The notes under the pieces: model-generated | Seen by the model: the letters and a program-made list of their open reading frames with translations, nothing else | Database searches by the model: none | What the model was told of the DNA's origin: nothing | NCBI RefSeq assembly: GCF_000350225.1 | Contig: NW_005178773.1 | Span: 249,127 to 313,126, forward strand | DNA from: Chondrus crispus | Lineage: Eukaryota; Rhodophyta; Florideophyceae; Gigartinales; Gigartinaceae | Length of the DNA: 64,000 bases | Reading direction: 5' to 3' | Shown here: piece by piece, positions 43,509 through 55,700 of the stretch | Layout: every line of letters starts with the position of its first letter | How positions within the stretch are numbered: the stretch's first letter is position 1 | Program-made: the position numbers and the translations under genes

Positions 43509-44050
43509 TTTGCCCTTTTTTTAAAGTGTCTGTAAAGCTTTACAGCAGGTGGGGATACTGTACGCCTCTGCTTGCGAGATATCCGCGACCGTTTCTGCTC
43601 CGTCAAGATATCGACGTGTGGAATACCCTTCGAAGGCTTTATCCGTTACAGTAACGGACGTAGGATACGGCTTACACCAATTGCTTTACATACCCTAGGT
43701 TGGCCCTAATGCTCTTGCATAGGGCCGCCCCTGTACTTTCTCCATAAAGTCGACCATTCAAGGGTAGACGTTTATAAAAGCAGGTTGGCTTGTGGTCTTT
43801 GCACAAAATCAGGCAGGAATCCCAGAGTGTCACCCCGTCCACGAGGGCGTTTGGTATTTTTCAAACTAGATACGACCAAGAAACAAGCTGCCAGCAGCGT
43901 TTTCGAACAGAGATGAAAGGTGTCGTTTACTGATACCAAGTGCGGCGCAACTCCGCCCATCTCTACTCATCGTCACTACAGGTTGCAAACACTATTCCAC
44001 GACCATGACGATGTAAGGGAACGCTACTTGGGACCTTCCACTCATTCCTC
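43509..44050. other. Intergenic 3' flank of the DUF2135-like gene
   Basis: No gene supported. A short minus ORF (43960-43772) has no recognisable feature and is probably chance. Confidence 0.4.
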
Positions 44051-44887
44051 TTAGACGGTGAACTCGAGCTCGAGAACCCTCCTGCCGTCCACATTCGACC
44101 GCCCCAACCTGCGTTGAATCCTTACCCCGTTGACCACAACGTTCACCACCCACTTCGTACGCTTATTGAAGCAGTTGTTGAAGTGGAACAGCGTGACCGT
44201 GTACTTCCCTCGAACCATGTTTTCGAAGGACACAGCTTCCTTGCCGGCCGGAGAGTCGCCGCACGCGGCCACCAAGTTGTCATTGATACGGCCTCCTACA
44301 GATCCAGGGGGACCAACAACGGAAAGGTCGAAGTCATCGGACGAATCCCACGCCACGTCCACCACGATCGGCCGCACAACCGTCCGGAATGAAAGGCAGT
44401 CCCTGGCGTCCGACGTCGAGATCGTCCGGAACACAGACCCATCCGTGTTCTGAATGTTGTAGTTGCGGATCGGAAGACGGATGCAGAGGTCGTCGAGGAA
44501 CTCCTCCTGGTTACCCATGGCGCCACGACGAGCGACGCCCTTGCGGTCGCGCTGGAATGTCAGAGGCGTCAGACGGAAGAAGTTTCTCGGGAACGCGGGT
44601 CTCAGTCCATTGGGCCGGTACCTGTTGATCGGCGTGGTGCCTGAGCCTGATTCAATGAGCGCCGCGCCAGTGGTGCGAACGTTGCCGAGCGTTCTCCCGC
44701 CGGGGAAGTTACGGCAGATGAATGCTGAGCGGGAGTAGTCTGGCCCGCGGAGAAGGACCTTCGCACCCTTGGGACGCATGGAGCCATCAGCGCGGCAGAA
44801 GCGGAACCGGCATGAGCGGCCGCATTGGGCGTTCGCTGTGAAGGCGATAGCGGCCAGGAGAAGGACGAACAGGAATGAAGCGTTCAT
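44051..44887 (-). CDS. Secreted protein with C-terminal DUF2135/YfaP-like domain
   Basis: An intact 278-residue gene. I chose ATG 44887 because it starts a typical signal peptide, MNASFLFVLLLAAIAFTANA; the frame is open further upstream, but that part lies in the promoter. The N-terminal third has several Cys (CGRSCRFRFC) and basic sequence. The C-terminal half (from about residue 180) reads VVDVAWDSSDDFDLSVVGPPGS, NDNLVAACGDS, SFENMVRGKYTVTLFHF and WVVNVVVNG. This is the pattern of the YfaP/DUF2135 beta-sandwich (W..~~DLDL.V..P.G, then G.Y.V). Its role is unknown; secretion suggests cell wall or extracellular function. A TATA box lies 88 bp upstream. Confidence 0.85.
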   Translation of the reverse strand: MNASFLFVLLLAAIAFTANAQCGRSCRFRFCRADGSMRPKGAKVLLRGPDYSRSAFICRNFPGGRTLGNVRTTGAALIESGSGTTPINRYRPNGLRPAFPRNFFRLTPLTFQRDRKGVARRGAMGNQEEFLDDLCIRLPIRNYNIQNTDGSVFRTISTSDARDCLSFRTVVRPIVVDVAWDSSDDFDLSVVGPPGSVGGRINDNLVAACGDSPAGKEAVSFENMVRGKYTVTLFHFNNCFNKRTKWVVNVVVNGVRIQRRLGRSNVDGRRVLELEFTV

Positions 44888-44974
44888 TGTTGGTATGTGA
44901 AGACTGCCGCACCGAAATGAAGGCTGTTGAGGTTGTGGAGATGACACTTGCTTCCCCTTGCGTTGAGCGCTCTC

Positions 44975-44980
44975 TTTATA
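44975..44980 (-). promoter_or_regulatory. TATA box of the DUF2135-like gene
   Basis: Minus-strand TATAAA (in gagTATAAAgagagcg) 88 bp upstream of the chosen ATG, leaving room for a 5' UTR of about 55-60 nt. It supports the downstream ATG over the longer upstream frame. Confidence 0.6.
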
Positions 44981-46024
44981 CTCATGAACGTGTCCGCGAT
45001 TTACTCCATGGATAGGCTTTTTGATCGCGAAGACCTTGCCCTCCCCGAATATCGGGCATTGGCCATGCCCTTGAGACAAAAATGATTCGTATGGAAAGCA
45101 AAACTTCAGAGACTTGAACTCTTGGTGCACTATTCACCGTTCGGTTCATGCCCATGACCACGGAGTAGCAACAAAGCTGTGCCAGAGATGGACATGTGCA
45201 TTTGACTTCTACTTCGATGCCTCGTCACGAATCCTACATGTCAATGGCAGATCGCAGTTTTTTTTGGCACGTTGACGGATTCGAGAAAGATGAATTTAAA
45301 CGAGGGATTATATTAGATGTGGAGAAACCTGAACAACAGAGACAAGGAGAGATTCTCCATAATAAATGCGGCGAGGAGCACAAGACAAACATGAAAGACG
45401 GTGCAAACATGAGAGACACGACACTGGTTGCGGCAGAATAGAAAGAACGCCGTCCCGCACTGGAAGGCTGAAAATTGACGTTGTTTGTTGTAGTCATGCA
45501 GCAGGAGGGGCCGTCAGTATGACACTGAAGATATATGCATTATTTTCTCTTCAGACTTTCCGGAGGGGGGGTGGAATGGAAGCATGCGGGTTAGATACAT
45601 GTCGAGAGCACTCCAGAAGGGTTCCGTAAAAATTGCATGCGTGGGTTTAGGAGAGCGCGTGGGCTTCACTTTCCGTATGAGTGAAGCAACGAGCAGGACA
45701 GCTGTCCAAGCGATGAGAAGGTTCATCAGATAGATGGCGCAAATAGATGCCTTGATGTCATCAGATCGTGCACACAGTGGTTGTTTCCTTGTTGACGCCA
45801 CTGTGGTGATGAGATGTCAAATGGCAGTAAAAACAAAAATATCTTTATCTCGGAATTTTCCATCGAAGCAAGATTAAGTAATACGAGGCAACATGTTTTC
45901 AAAAGCTGCGACTCCCGTCTTATTCTGCACAGCCACGAATTCATGCTACACTTACAACTTACCGCAATCACATATCATGCGTCCACCAGGTCTCGGAGCA
46001 GCAGTGGGGCGCAGATCTGGATAT
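44981..46024. other. Intergenic, weak ORFs only
   Basis: Short ORFs exist on both strands. One on the minus strand (45801-45514) has a possible membrane segment YLMNLLIAWTAVLLVASLI but nothing else to support it. Confidence 0.3.
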
Positions 46025-46028
46025 CTAG

Positions 46029-46273
46029 TGTCTATTGGACGGACGTTTTTGATCATGAGGATTTTTCCTGTCTGTCAGAGCATTAGAAAGACCCTCCTAA
46101 ATACCGTGCATTCTAGGTGCCTTCAAGGGACTTGGGCAATGTTTTTTACTCTTACTGTTACTGTTTCGCGGTAACTATAGCTTTCAGTTCTCCCTCTTTG
46201 CGCCAGAAACGGCGCGGCAAAAAAGCCTCATATGAGGCGAAATCCTCAAATGAGGCGCATTGTCCAATAGACA
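46029..46273. mobile_element. Short CTAG-type piggyBac MITE
   Basis: Ends TGTCTATTGGAC and GTCCAATAGACA, CTAG at 46025-46028 and 46274-46277. A subterminal CCTCATATGAGG palindrome and a variant (CCTCAAATGAGG) lie at the right end. 245 bp, no ORF. Confidence 0.82.
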
Positions 46274-46277
46274 CTAG

Positions 46278-47957
46278 AAACTCGTCAATAGCCCTAGTCC
46301 AATGGCAATGAATGCTAGGATTGTGAGACGAAAAATTGTCACGAGTTGAAGAACGGCTCGCAAAGAAAACCAATGTTTTCGTATTATACTCTAGGTTGAG
46401 GTGTACTCCCTGAACAAGTTGGTAGCCACCTATAACTGTCTTTCTGTGAGTACTTCTGAGCACTTGTTTCTCTCGCGAAAATGGCCTCAAAACATGGTTA
46501 CACCTGTTCAAAATGTCCCGAGAGAGCTCAGATTGGGGATGTATGGATATCATCTTGAATTGCAACTACGGCAAGCAATCACGGAGTGCTTTAGGAATGA
46601 ATGGCTCTGGAGACGTGTTTGTGACTGCAAAATATAGCTTCCATAGCGATTTCGTAGGCATTTCGCTAGAACAACTATCACTATACACAGCAGTCTTTAA
46701 ACAAAGAGCGGCTCCCGGTTCTTGCAATTTAAGTTTTACGCCAAGGATTTCTGAAACAGATTTGACTAAAATTGTGGAAGAAAAAATTACAGCTCTGTGG
46801 GTTGGTCACTTGTAGAGAAGAGCACGTACGGCAAGGTGAACATGAGCAACTCTAGGAGTATTAGCATCGCTAGAAACTACCCGCCAAGTCATGGAAGGAG
46901 GACTGACGTCTTCACGTCAGCGCGGCTATTCTGTCACCCGTGCCGAGGGTTGTAGAGAAAGAGAACGAGGAGGAGAAAACGTTGGCGGTAGTGGAGGTGA
47001 TAGTAATTTTTGCAACGTACTCAGGACTCATGCGTACTCCAATAATAATAACACAACCCGCTAAATCCATACCAAGATACATACATGCGTATCGAACATA
47101 TGCAGAACTGTTTTTGTTATGCACTCAAATTTCAAATGGCCTTTGCTGTAGTTGTAAGTCGGTGTACCGCGCTGCGTGCGTAGGGGAGGAATAAAATAAA
47201 ATGCAAGACAAGGATAACCGAATGGTCCGCTTTTTTGTTTTCTATTTTTCTGCCTCCTCCGTCTTTTGACCCCCCGTCCTCTCACACAAGGCAACAGGCA
47301 GCCTCTATTCGGACGTACAGTACAGTCGCCTTTGGTGGGTAGATTTCCCACGTTTACATGTGGTCATGCGGACCAATGGATAACTATCCCAGGAAAACTG
47401 TTTTGGAGGTTGTCCCTGTACAAGACCTTACATATAGGACTACCCTTGGGTATATCCGAAAAATTCCTCCTGACCGTTCTGTCTCATCATTTCGTAAAAT
47501 CTCACAATCTGAAATTTCTTGTCACATGTTGATCATCACACGCGAAAATACTGTTAATCTGCACGCATGGAACCAACGAAGGAAATGGACATGATAAATC
47601 AGGCTTGCGATTCTCGAAATGGGAATATGAAATTCAGGGTTGATATCGCACACATGGCATATGCGCCAAATACAGTGTCATGTCAGCGGCCATCGTTTTT
47701 GCTTTATCGAGAGGCACCTAGCTGAGCTTTAGGAATGAAGTAGCTCTGCATTAGCGATATAAGTAGATACGTTTGCGGATAGATATCAACAGAAAACCAA
47801 CAACGAACAAAAGAACAGAATAACACAGTGCTTTAATTGCACAACCAAAATCCTAGTGCAACTTGTCCGGCATAGTCGAAGGCTCGAAAGGGCGTCAAGC
47901 ATTGACAACTGAGCAGTGAGGAGACTGTTGAACCACGCGGCGATACAGTTCGCGTTT
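46278..47957. other. Intergenic, no gene recognised
   Basis: The longest plausible stretch is a 100-codon plus ORF (46513-46815), which I do not recognise; it lacks an adjacent promoter-like element. The rest is AT-rich single-copy-looking sequence. Confidence 0.3.
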
Positions 47958-47962
47958 GAATC

Positions 47963-48718
47963 TGTAGTGCAGTGACCCTGCGCCCTTTATCCTTGGTCAC
48001 CGCCGTCGCGGGGCCGCGTTCTCCGCCTTTGACACGTGTCTGATAAGCGCGACACACGTGTACTGTGCGCGCACACTTGGGAAGGTAGACAACGTGTACC
48101 ATACGGGGCCACACGTGTACCACACGTGGCTACACGTGTATGACAGTCGTATGACACGTATATGATACGTGTACGCCACGTGTACATACGTGGTGCCCAC
48201 AAGTTTCTACGCTAATTAGCGTCATTAATGCCAAGTGGCAATTCTAATGACGATAATTAATTATTAATTACCCATTTAGTAACAGACGCCGACGACGGTG
48301 CTCGGCCTAAATTATATAGGTCTGGTGTCGGATGGCGCTACAGTAAAGAGGCATCAGGTGATCGGACCCCATCTCTGACAGGATCCTCTACGGTTCCCAT
48401 CTAGTTGGCTGAGTCTGGTACCTGCACCTTTCGTCAGCATCCTTTTTCTTGTTTTTCCTTTACCTTTTCCTCTATTTTCTACATTTCTACGCTATCTTTC
48501 TTCTTCTTTCTTCTTCGTCGTGTTCACTCTTTCTGGCGCACTCCCGCTGGAGTGCACCCCTCCGTGCATACCGCGATCTACCCGCGGTACCGCGTCGACC
48601 CCCCTGAGTTACCCGGACAGAGGGATTCCAACACCCCGGTAGTGACTGTGCCTTGCGTCGCGCTTTCTACAGCGAGATTTACGCCTTCGTTGGCGGTGTG
48701 GAGGTGCACTGCACTACA
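47963..48718 (+). repeat. Solo LTR with a CACGTG cluster
   Basis: Ends TGTAGTGCAGTG and its complement CACTGCACTACA, TSD GAATC at 47958-47962 and 48719-48723. A TATA-like aattatatagg at about 48310 gives plus orientation. Upstream of it six CACGTG motifs fall within 150 bp (about 48034-48183), a dense U3 regulatory block. Pyrimidine-rich leader at 48440-48530. Confidence 0.88.
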
Positions 48719-48723
48719 GAATC

Positions 48724-49984
48724 TTAGAACCTCGCGCACGGAATCAGCCTATCAATCTCGGCACCCTTGTCCCCGGGCAACGGTGACTTGTTGCATCCAC
48801 TGCCCTTCCGTAATCTTCCTTCCTGCTTTACGCGGCCCGTTTCTGGACAAACCGGAGAGACCAACTCCTCCCGACAGATCCCGTCGTACGCGGCACGCGC
48901 TCTCGGAAGGGTCAGCCTTTCAAGATCTGACTCGACATGGAAGTCTGATATATATTTACTTCGGTAAATATTCTACCAGCGCAGTGCACAAATTGTTACG
49001 GTTTCGACAAATGCAGACCTGAAAATTAAATGGACGTTGTCACCGCTGAATAAATCTACAAAAGTTAAATGGTATGTTTTTACTTAAGTGAGCGAGCAGA
49101 GACTGTTTAGTATCACGTCGAGTTGTTGTTGGGTACAAATGCTCCATTCACCACATTTTTGTCTGCCCAACTCCCGGTTAAGTCATTTATGTTCATATTC
49201 CGATAAAACTACCTAAACTCGAAATATCATCACTAGCAAGCTCTGAACACCACATGAAGGCGTAAGACGTTCTAGCCACAAACCTCTTTCATCTGCAATG
49301 TGACTTACATTGAACAATCCAGGATATATGGAGACAAAACAGATCAATAAGAATGCAGTAGACAGGTTAGAGAAAATAGTCTTTTAGAATGCAAGTAAAA
49401 ACCATTTCCAAATTTGGTTGCACTCCAGGGTGTCGACGAGTTGCATCATCAACTCCAACGAAATTCGCATATACGTTATCGTACAGAAACATGCTTCCGA
49501 AGAGCGAGCGGAGGAGGCGAGTTTATATGAGACTGCTCATGAAGCGAAACCAGGTAGTGAGCCTTTGGATTATAAACGCACAACTCGCCTTGACGGCTGT
49601 TGCTATGTTTGTCACAGAGCAAAAGGATGATGAGAAGGCGATATCTTCCGTGCTTCACAATAGTTCTACCCTATTGAAACGACTATAACGCTTACAACTT
49701 GCAGTCGTTCAGACGCCACTTTCGCAGACCTGTAACTACTCTATTACCCCTCCGATAGCGGTTCGCTACAAGCTGTATTCCGGAGCCTACAAGCTAACAT
49801 TTTAGAGCACAGCAAATAAATCGTGGGACGTTTTCCGTTCCAATCAACTGCGCTGGAGCTCTTGTCTGGAGAGACATTATATCACACGGTATAGCCTCTG
49901 TGAGTCACGCCATCGAATAATCCTCTTTACTTGTATTCCGAGCAAGTATTCCTCACTTTTTGCGTTTGGTGCAGCAATGGATCC
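48724..49984. other. Intergenic, one small ORF of note
   Basis: A 70-codon plus ORF (49418-49630) ends RLDGCCYVCHRAKG with two close Cys pairs; too short and isolated to call. Otherwise AT-rich. Confidence 0.3.
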
Positions 49985-49989
49985 TATCT

Positions 49990-50308
49990 TGTTGCAGGCA
50001 GTAGTGCTCTTGCGAGTATACAGTACAACAATGATTGCTTTGGTATAACAATGCTCTCACTACAAATAGGACAAAGGTAAGGTGACAGGCCTTAGGAGGT
50101 TGGCAACATAATGCTCCTGATTGTCATGGGAAATGCGTATACCTTGTGGCCGTCGGAACAGTTGATTGACCGAATGGGAACTCTATGAACACCCTTTTCC
50201 CGTAATAGAGCTACTGGCAACCTAAACAGTATATATGCAGAGTGCGCTCAACACATTAAAGAATACAGGGTAGACAGAACCCCGGCTACACCACTTCTCG
50301 CCTTAGGA
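49990..50308 (+). repeat. CopA 5' LTR
   Basis: tgttgcaggcag to cgccttagga; TATA-like agtatatatgc at about 50230. Highly similar to the 3' LTR. Confidence 0.9.
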
Positions 50309-50401
50309 GTGGTAGCATCGCGAAAAAGGAACCAACGTTCATTGAGGGTTGGGGTACTTGATCTCAACAGAGTGTACACGTACCTGTTACGCTGGGATAA
50401 G

Positions 50402-52159
50402 ATGGATGACGAGCTTGTATCACGTCGTCTTCACAAATTCGATGCCAAGAGAGGCGAAGACTTCACACTGTGGTCTTTGCGGTTTGAGGCCTTGCTGGAG
50501 TCGAGGGATCTTCTAGAAGTGGTGAATATCGATCAGTAGGCCAGGGTGGCAATCGAAGATCTGACGCCTGATGAAAAGACAAAGTTATTGAAGGCAAAAT
50601 CTTTATTGGTCCAATCTCTCGGCGATAAGCCGCTGCGCACTGTGGCCAGGGAGAGGAAGACTCCCTTTCAAAGATACAAGAAGCTACATGAGAGGTATGC
50701 AACGCAGAACACTGCACCACGAGTCCAGCCACAGACTGAGCTTTACCAACAGTCCTTTCAAGAAAAATCGCAAACTATGTCTGAGTACGTCGACAGCTTT
50801 GAAAATATTTTTAAGCAGCTAGAAGTAATGAAAAGTCCCGTGGCCGAATCAATGCAAATAGCGATATTGCTTGCTCGTTTCGGCAGGACCTCCGATTCTT
50901 CGTACGGAGCTGTAATCACAGCATTACAGACTATGTCAGATAAGGATCTTTCTTGGTAGAAAGCAACTGCACGCCTGCTGCAAGAATACAGTTCTTTGAA
51001 TTGCGAGAGAAATCTTGGAAGGGTCCTACAAAACGATATACCTATCAGCCAAAAGACTTAAAGACCAAGGCTCACCTCCAGTGTTACGAATGTGGTAAAT
51101 ATGGCCACTTCAAGCGCCAATGTCGGGCAAGCACGACTAAGCACTGCAAGAGAAAAGAGCACAGTGCCCCTGGAAATACGAATAGCTTTGACATTGGAAG
51201 TAAGGAGAAGGCTCTTCTCTCTAGAGAAGGAAAAACCTCAAAGAAGTATGCCGTGGTTGACTCCGGTGTGAGTAACCATGTGATGTCAGATCATAGCCTT
51301 TTTGATAAGATTGTGAATTCACAGACGAGAATAATCACGCTTGGTGATGGGAACAGTATCAAATCAAATCAGAAAGGCTCATTTTATATATATGGATACG
51401 GAGATGGATACGAAACGCAATTCAGTAAAGGACTTTGCACTATATCAATGAAAGACGAACCTATTGGTACTGCACAACTCGAAGATGGTCTGTATATTCT
51501 CAAAGATATAGTAACAGAGGAAAAGGCAGACATTGCAGTGGGAAGCACTGCGGGAAAAGAGCTTCTGCATTGGAGGTTTGGTCATGTTTACGTTCGGACA
51601 TTGAAAGAAATGGAAAAGCGTGGGGCAGTGACCGGGAAAGCTTTCACAGACACTCCTCAGAATGATGTAGCCTGTGTCTCGTGTGTGGAAGGGAAACAGT
51701 CTCGACTATCATTATACGCCAGGAACGATACAGCGACAAAACCGGGAGAAGTGAGTTTTACTGATGTATGTGGTCCACTTCCAATTCCAAGTTTGGGCGG
51801 CAAGTCATTCTTCATAACGTTTAGTGATTATTTCTCCTCTTTTAAGGATGTTTTCGTTATGGCGACTAAAAGGGAAGCACTGGAATGTTTCAAATCATTC
51901 CAAGCCAAATTTGAACGGAAGTACGACTGCAAAATCAAATTGATATGTTTCAAATCATTCCAAGCCAAATTTGAACGGAAGTACGACTGCAAAATCAAAT
52001 TGATATACTCTGATAATGGCGGAGAATAGCTAGGCATGTTAAAATACCTTGAGAAAGAAGGAATAGAGTGGGAGTCGTCCGCACCGTATACGACGCAGCA
52101 AAATGGTGTCTCAGAGACACTCAATCGCACTTTCATGGAAATGGCACGTTCCATGCTAT
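50402..52159 (+). pseudogene. CopA gag, protease and first part of integrase
   Basis: Start ATG 50402 (MDDELVSRRLHKFDAKRGED). Gag is broken by TAG 50537-50539 and TAG 50957-50959 and a frameshift near 51000. The frame then reads a zinc knuckle CYECGKYGHFKRQC, protease AVVDSGVSNHVMSD, the pre-integrase zinc finger (LLHWRFGHVYVRTL, CVSCVEGKQ) and integrase to YSDNGGE. TAG 52027-52029 follows, where the family usually has Tyr. A perfect 60-bp tandem duplication (51885-51944, 51945-52004) adds 20 residues inside the integrase core. Coding stops at codon CTA of MARSML, where CopB entered, and resumes at 57187 (LSHAGLPDKFW). Confidence 0.87.
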
Positions 52160-52564
52160 CTTTGATGTCGGTGCCCCGGTCGCGCACTTCCACGAACACA
52201 CCACGTGAGGTGAGTAAGTGGTGAGGTATTTGAATTGGCACATCAATACTGTACTGGTGTGAAATAATCTCGTTAGAAATCGATTGAGTAAGGAGATTAG
52301 CGGCTACCGTGTCTATTATACTGATGTGTATTTTATAGTGATTTACTTCTCTGAATTGGGTGGTGCAGAATCAGTCCCTGTCAAGTTGTCGTTCTGCATC
52401 ACCGCTCAGCACATACTGACCTTGAGTTTTGACAGGTTTATTGAGTCCTTAGTATGTACTTAAATGCTTCTATCCGAATAAACCACGAGTGTGGAAGAAG
52501 ATACTCTCATCTTACTGTTCAATTCCACTTTCAACAAGCACCCTGTTCAAACCCACGACCAAAG
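52160..52564 (+). repeat. CopB 5' LTR
   Basis: ctttgatgtcgg to cgaccaaag, nearly identical to 56782-57186. Confidence 0.9.
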
Positions 52565-52577
52565 GGTTATGGGCCCA
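52565..52577 (+). other. CopB primer binding site (half-tRNA type)
   Basis: GGTTATGGGCCCA matches the Drosophila copia PBS as I remember it. That PBS pairs with the anticodon-side 5' half of initiator tRNA-Met instead of the tRNA 3' end. It follows the LTR without spacer. Confidence 0.7.
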
Positions 52578-52748
52578 TCCCACGCTCCTTGTTAAAATTA
52601 CCCGCTACCTGCTCTTCATTTTCTTTTGCATCTAATTTCTCTTCCCCCCTTTCCCTTGTCATTGTACGACTGTTACGTGAGGACTACACTCACGTGGGTC
52701 ATAAGCTCCGTGCTCATATCGTCGTCTTTCCATCCTTTTCCAGAAGTA

Positions 52749-55700
52749 ATGGAGGACAGCAAAAAGGTCTACAGGTATTTCGGAAAGCCTGGTGAAGACT
52801 TTCACCTCTGGCAAGCGCGAACGGAGGCAGCCCTCCAAGCGAAAGAGGTACTGTATGTTGTAGAATCTGACATTCTGGGCACTGCAGAAGATGGAAATCT
52901 GACCGAGGGGCAGAGAAAAGACAAAGCCATTGCGCGTGCTGTACTGATTCAAGGAATGGGAGATCGACCGCTGAGGCTCTGCCTGAGCGCTAAGGAGAAT
53001 CCGTATCGAAAGTGGGTTCGCCTTCGGGGGAGATACGCAGTATCTAACACTGCGACAAAGGTACAAATGCAGTCGAAGTTGGCTCGCATGAGCTACACGG
53101 GGCAACCCATGCAGGACTACATGATGCATTTGAAGAAATCTTCAACCGCCTCGCGGCAATGAAGAGTGAGAAAGCTGAAGATTTGCAGGTGGCAATGGTG
53201 CTTGCATCATTTGGTGACAAGAACAAGTCGTCCTTTTTTCATGTCTTTGCGTCATTGCAAACGATCCAAGAAAAGCTGGATTGGGAGACAGTCACGGCCA
53301 GGCTGCTTCAGGAGTACGAAGAACAGCTCCTTCGTTCAGGAAGTTCGAAAGGAAAGAAGACTACGGATGAGGGAAAAGCGCTCACAGCAGAAAGGGAAGC
53401 CCGTCATCACTTCCATCGTGGAAGAAAATACTCACAGAACAAAACTGAGAAGCGACGCTGCTATGAATGCCGGAAGATCGGGCATTTAGCGAAAGACTGT
53501 CATCTGAAGGACAGTAGGAATCGTTTCGTGCGAAGGCATATGGCCTTTGATGATGAGCTCGGCAGACACTCGGAGACAGGCATGGGATCCACGCAGCAGG
53601 CAAGGCTTCTGATTGCCCGCAAAGAACATGGAGGGCACGTTCAGAGGAGCGCACCTGACTCCCCTGTCATAGAAAATGATGCAGGCTCAAAGGAAACTGC
53701 CTCTGTAGAAGTTAGAGCTCATGCAGAAGTTTCCACAGTAGTCGACGCACCCTGTCGACACTGTTTGTGGTACAATACATATGGTAGCGGTAGGGTGTTA
53801 CAGGTGTACAGGTGGCATACTCGGATCTGGTTCTGGATCCAACCGTGTCGCTGATCCAATCCGAGAGTAGTGGCTGTAAGCCCACTCCTTACAGTAGCTA
53901 AACTGTAATTATAGTACAGCGTCACTGGCGGTACTTTACCCAACCCGCCGGTGCCACCTCCCCCTTCGTAAAGCAAGCAATCACCCCCCGTTCTATGGAT
54001 CTTGGAGCCACTAGGACGAGTCTCTGGTACGCCCCCACACCCGGGGGTCCCCCTTTCAGGTTGCTTCCTTCCTTCGGGTCTTACGTACGCGTGTCATATT
54101 GCGCGATTCCTTTCCTCTTCCTCTTTCTGACAGGTTGGCTATCCCTACAGCTGTCCCTATTTCCCTGGTTCGCTATCCTTACGGCAATCTACCCTTCTTT
54201 GCCTTTTTCTCTTCTCTGCCCCCTACCACAACTTTCCCGGTCTATGCTGTTGCAGTGTTTCTACTGCGCTGTCCCTTCACGGGACTGGTCTCCCCGGAGA
54301 GACTCGGGCTACAGAACCCGAGTCTGTACCCCGATCCACACCGGAGGATCGACGGTACCACACTGTTCCTCGCTAAAACTCTCTGCGCAAACAGCTAAGA
54401 AATTCAGCGCAAGAACGAACCTCGGAAACGACCAGCGAGATGTATTTCTTCTTGACTCGGGTGCATCAGACCACATGGTTCTGCGTAAGGACTTGCTTCG
54501 CGGATGTGAAAAGATCGCTCCTAGAGACATCGTATTGGGAGATGGAAAAACGGTCTTTGCTACCCATCGCGATTCATTGGTACTGAAGACGAGACTCAGT
54601 TTTGGAAATGATTACTATGAACGTTTAGTTGGCCTGGATGACGTTCTGTATGTCCCTTCCTTGCATACAAATATTATTTCCTGCTCAAAACTGTGTGACA
54701 ATGGATATAGGGTTAACTTCGGCCGGTACATGTGCAATGGCATATTGGATGGCATGATGCAGTTTCAAGGACGTAAATCTCAGGGAATCTACGAGATTAT
54801 CGGACAACCGATCTTGCCAGGAATTCAATCGGCTTCGGTTGCCACTTCGTACTGGCCGCAGGAAAATGATGACGGTGATAACGATTCACCGGGTCTGGGT
54901 GGGGCGCCTACTTCCAGCTGCTATTCAGTTATGAAACGATGGCACGCACGTCTTGAACATGCTAACACAGAGAGCATCAAGAAGTTAATTCGATCGGATG
55001 CAGTTACCGGAATGAGCGCAAGGCCGAACCACAGCCGCCGAGGAGATTGCGACAGTTGTGTGAAAGGAAAACAGGCAAGGGAGACACTGAGGACGAACTA
55101 TTCAAGGTCTCAGGAACCTGGTGCAGTGATACACACGGATGTGTGTGGCCCAATATCTGTATCGTCCTTTTCTGGTTGCAATTATTACGTGTCATTCATT
55201 GATGAGTACACGGGATACATGAGCATTTTCTCAATCATGCGCAAGAGCGGTGTACTCGACCAGTTCGAGCTCTTTCACCCGTGGATGGAGCGTAAGTTCA
55301 AATGCACTTTGAAACGAGTGCACAGTGATCGCGGAGGGGAGTAAATTGCACTACGATCTTACCTTGAAGATAAAGGTATCGAACACACCATGTCACCATC
55401 CTACTCCCCCAATCAGAACGGCATTGCCGAGCGGGCAAATCGCACAATCGTCGAGTGTGCGAGAACGATGTTAGAACATGCGGGGCTTCCGCGTACGTTC
55501 TGGGCAGAGGCGGTGGTCCACGCTTCCAAGATTCGGAATCATTTCCTCGCGCCGCGACAAAATGTTGTCACATCCCTAGAGCTCATGGCCGGTCAGAAAC
55601 CAGATGTCAGTTACTTCCGAACTTTTGTATGCCTTGGTTGGCATCACATTCCGAAGGAACTACGCCGCATACTAAACTCCAAGTCAGAGCTTGGAATTGT

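Noticed and set aside
48034-48183. CRISPR-like or satellite array of CACGTG units
   Set aside because: Spacing is irregular and units are short; it is a motif cluster inside an LTR.
48405-49022. 205-codon plus ORF
   Set aside because: Most of it lies in the solo LTR leader and U5; it has no conserved features.
50309-50401. Upstream extension of the CopA gag frame beginning with GTG
   Set aside because: It runs over the PBS; ATG 50402 starts the recognisable gag sequence.
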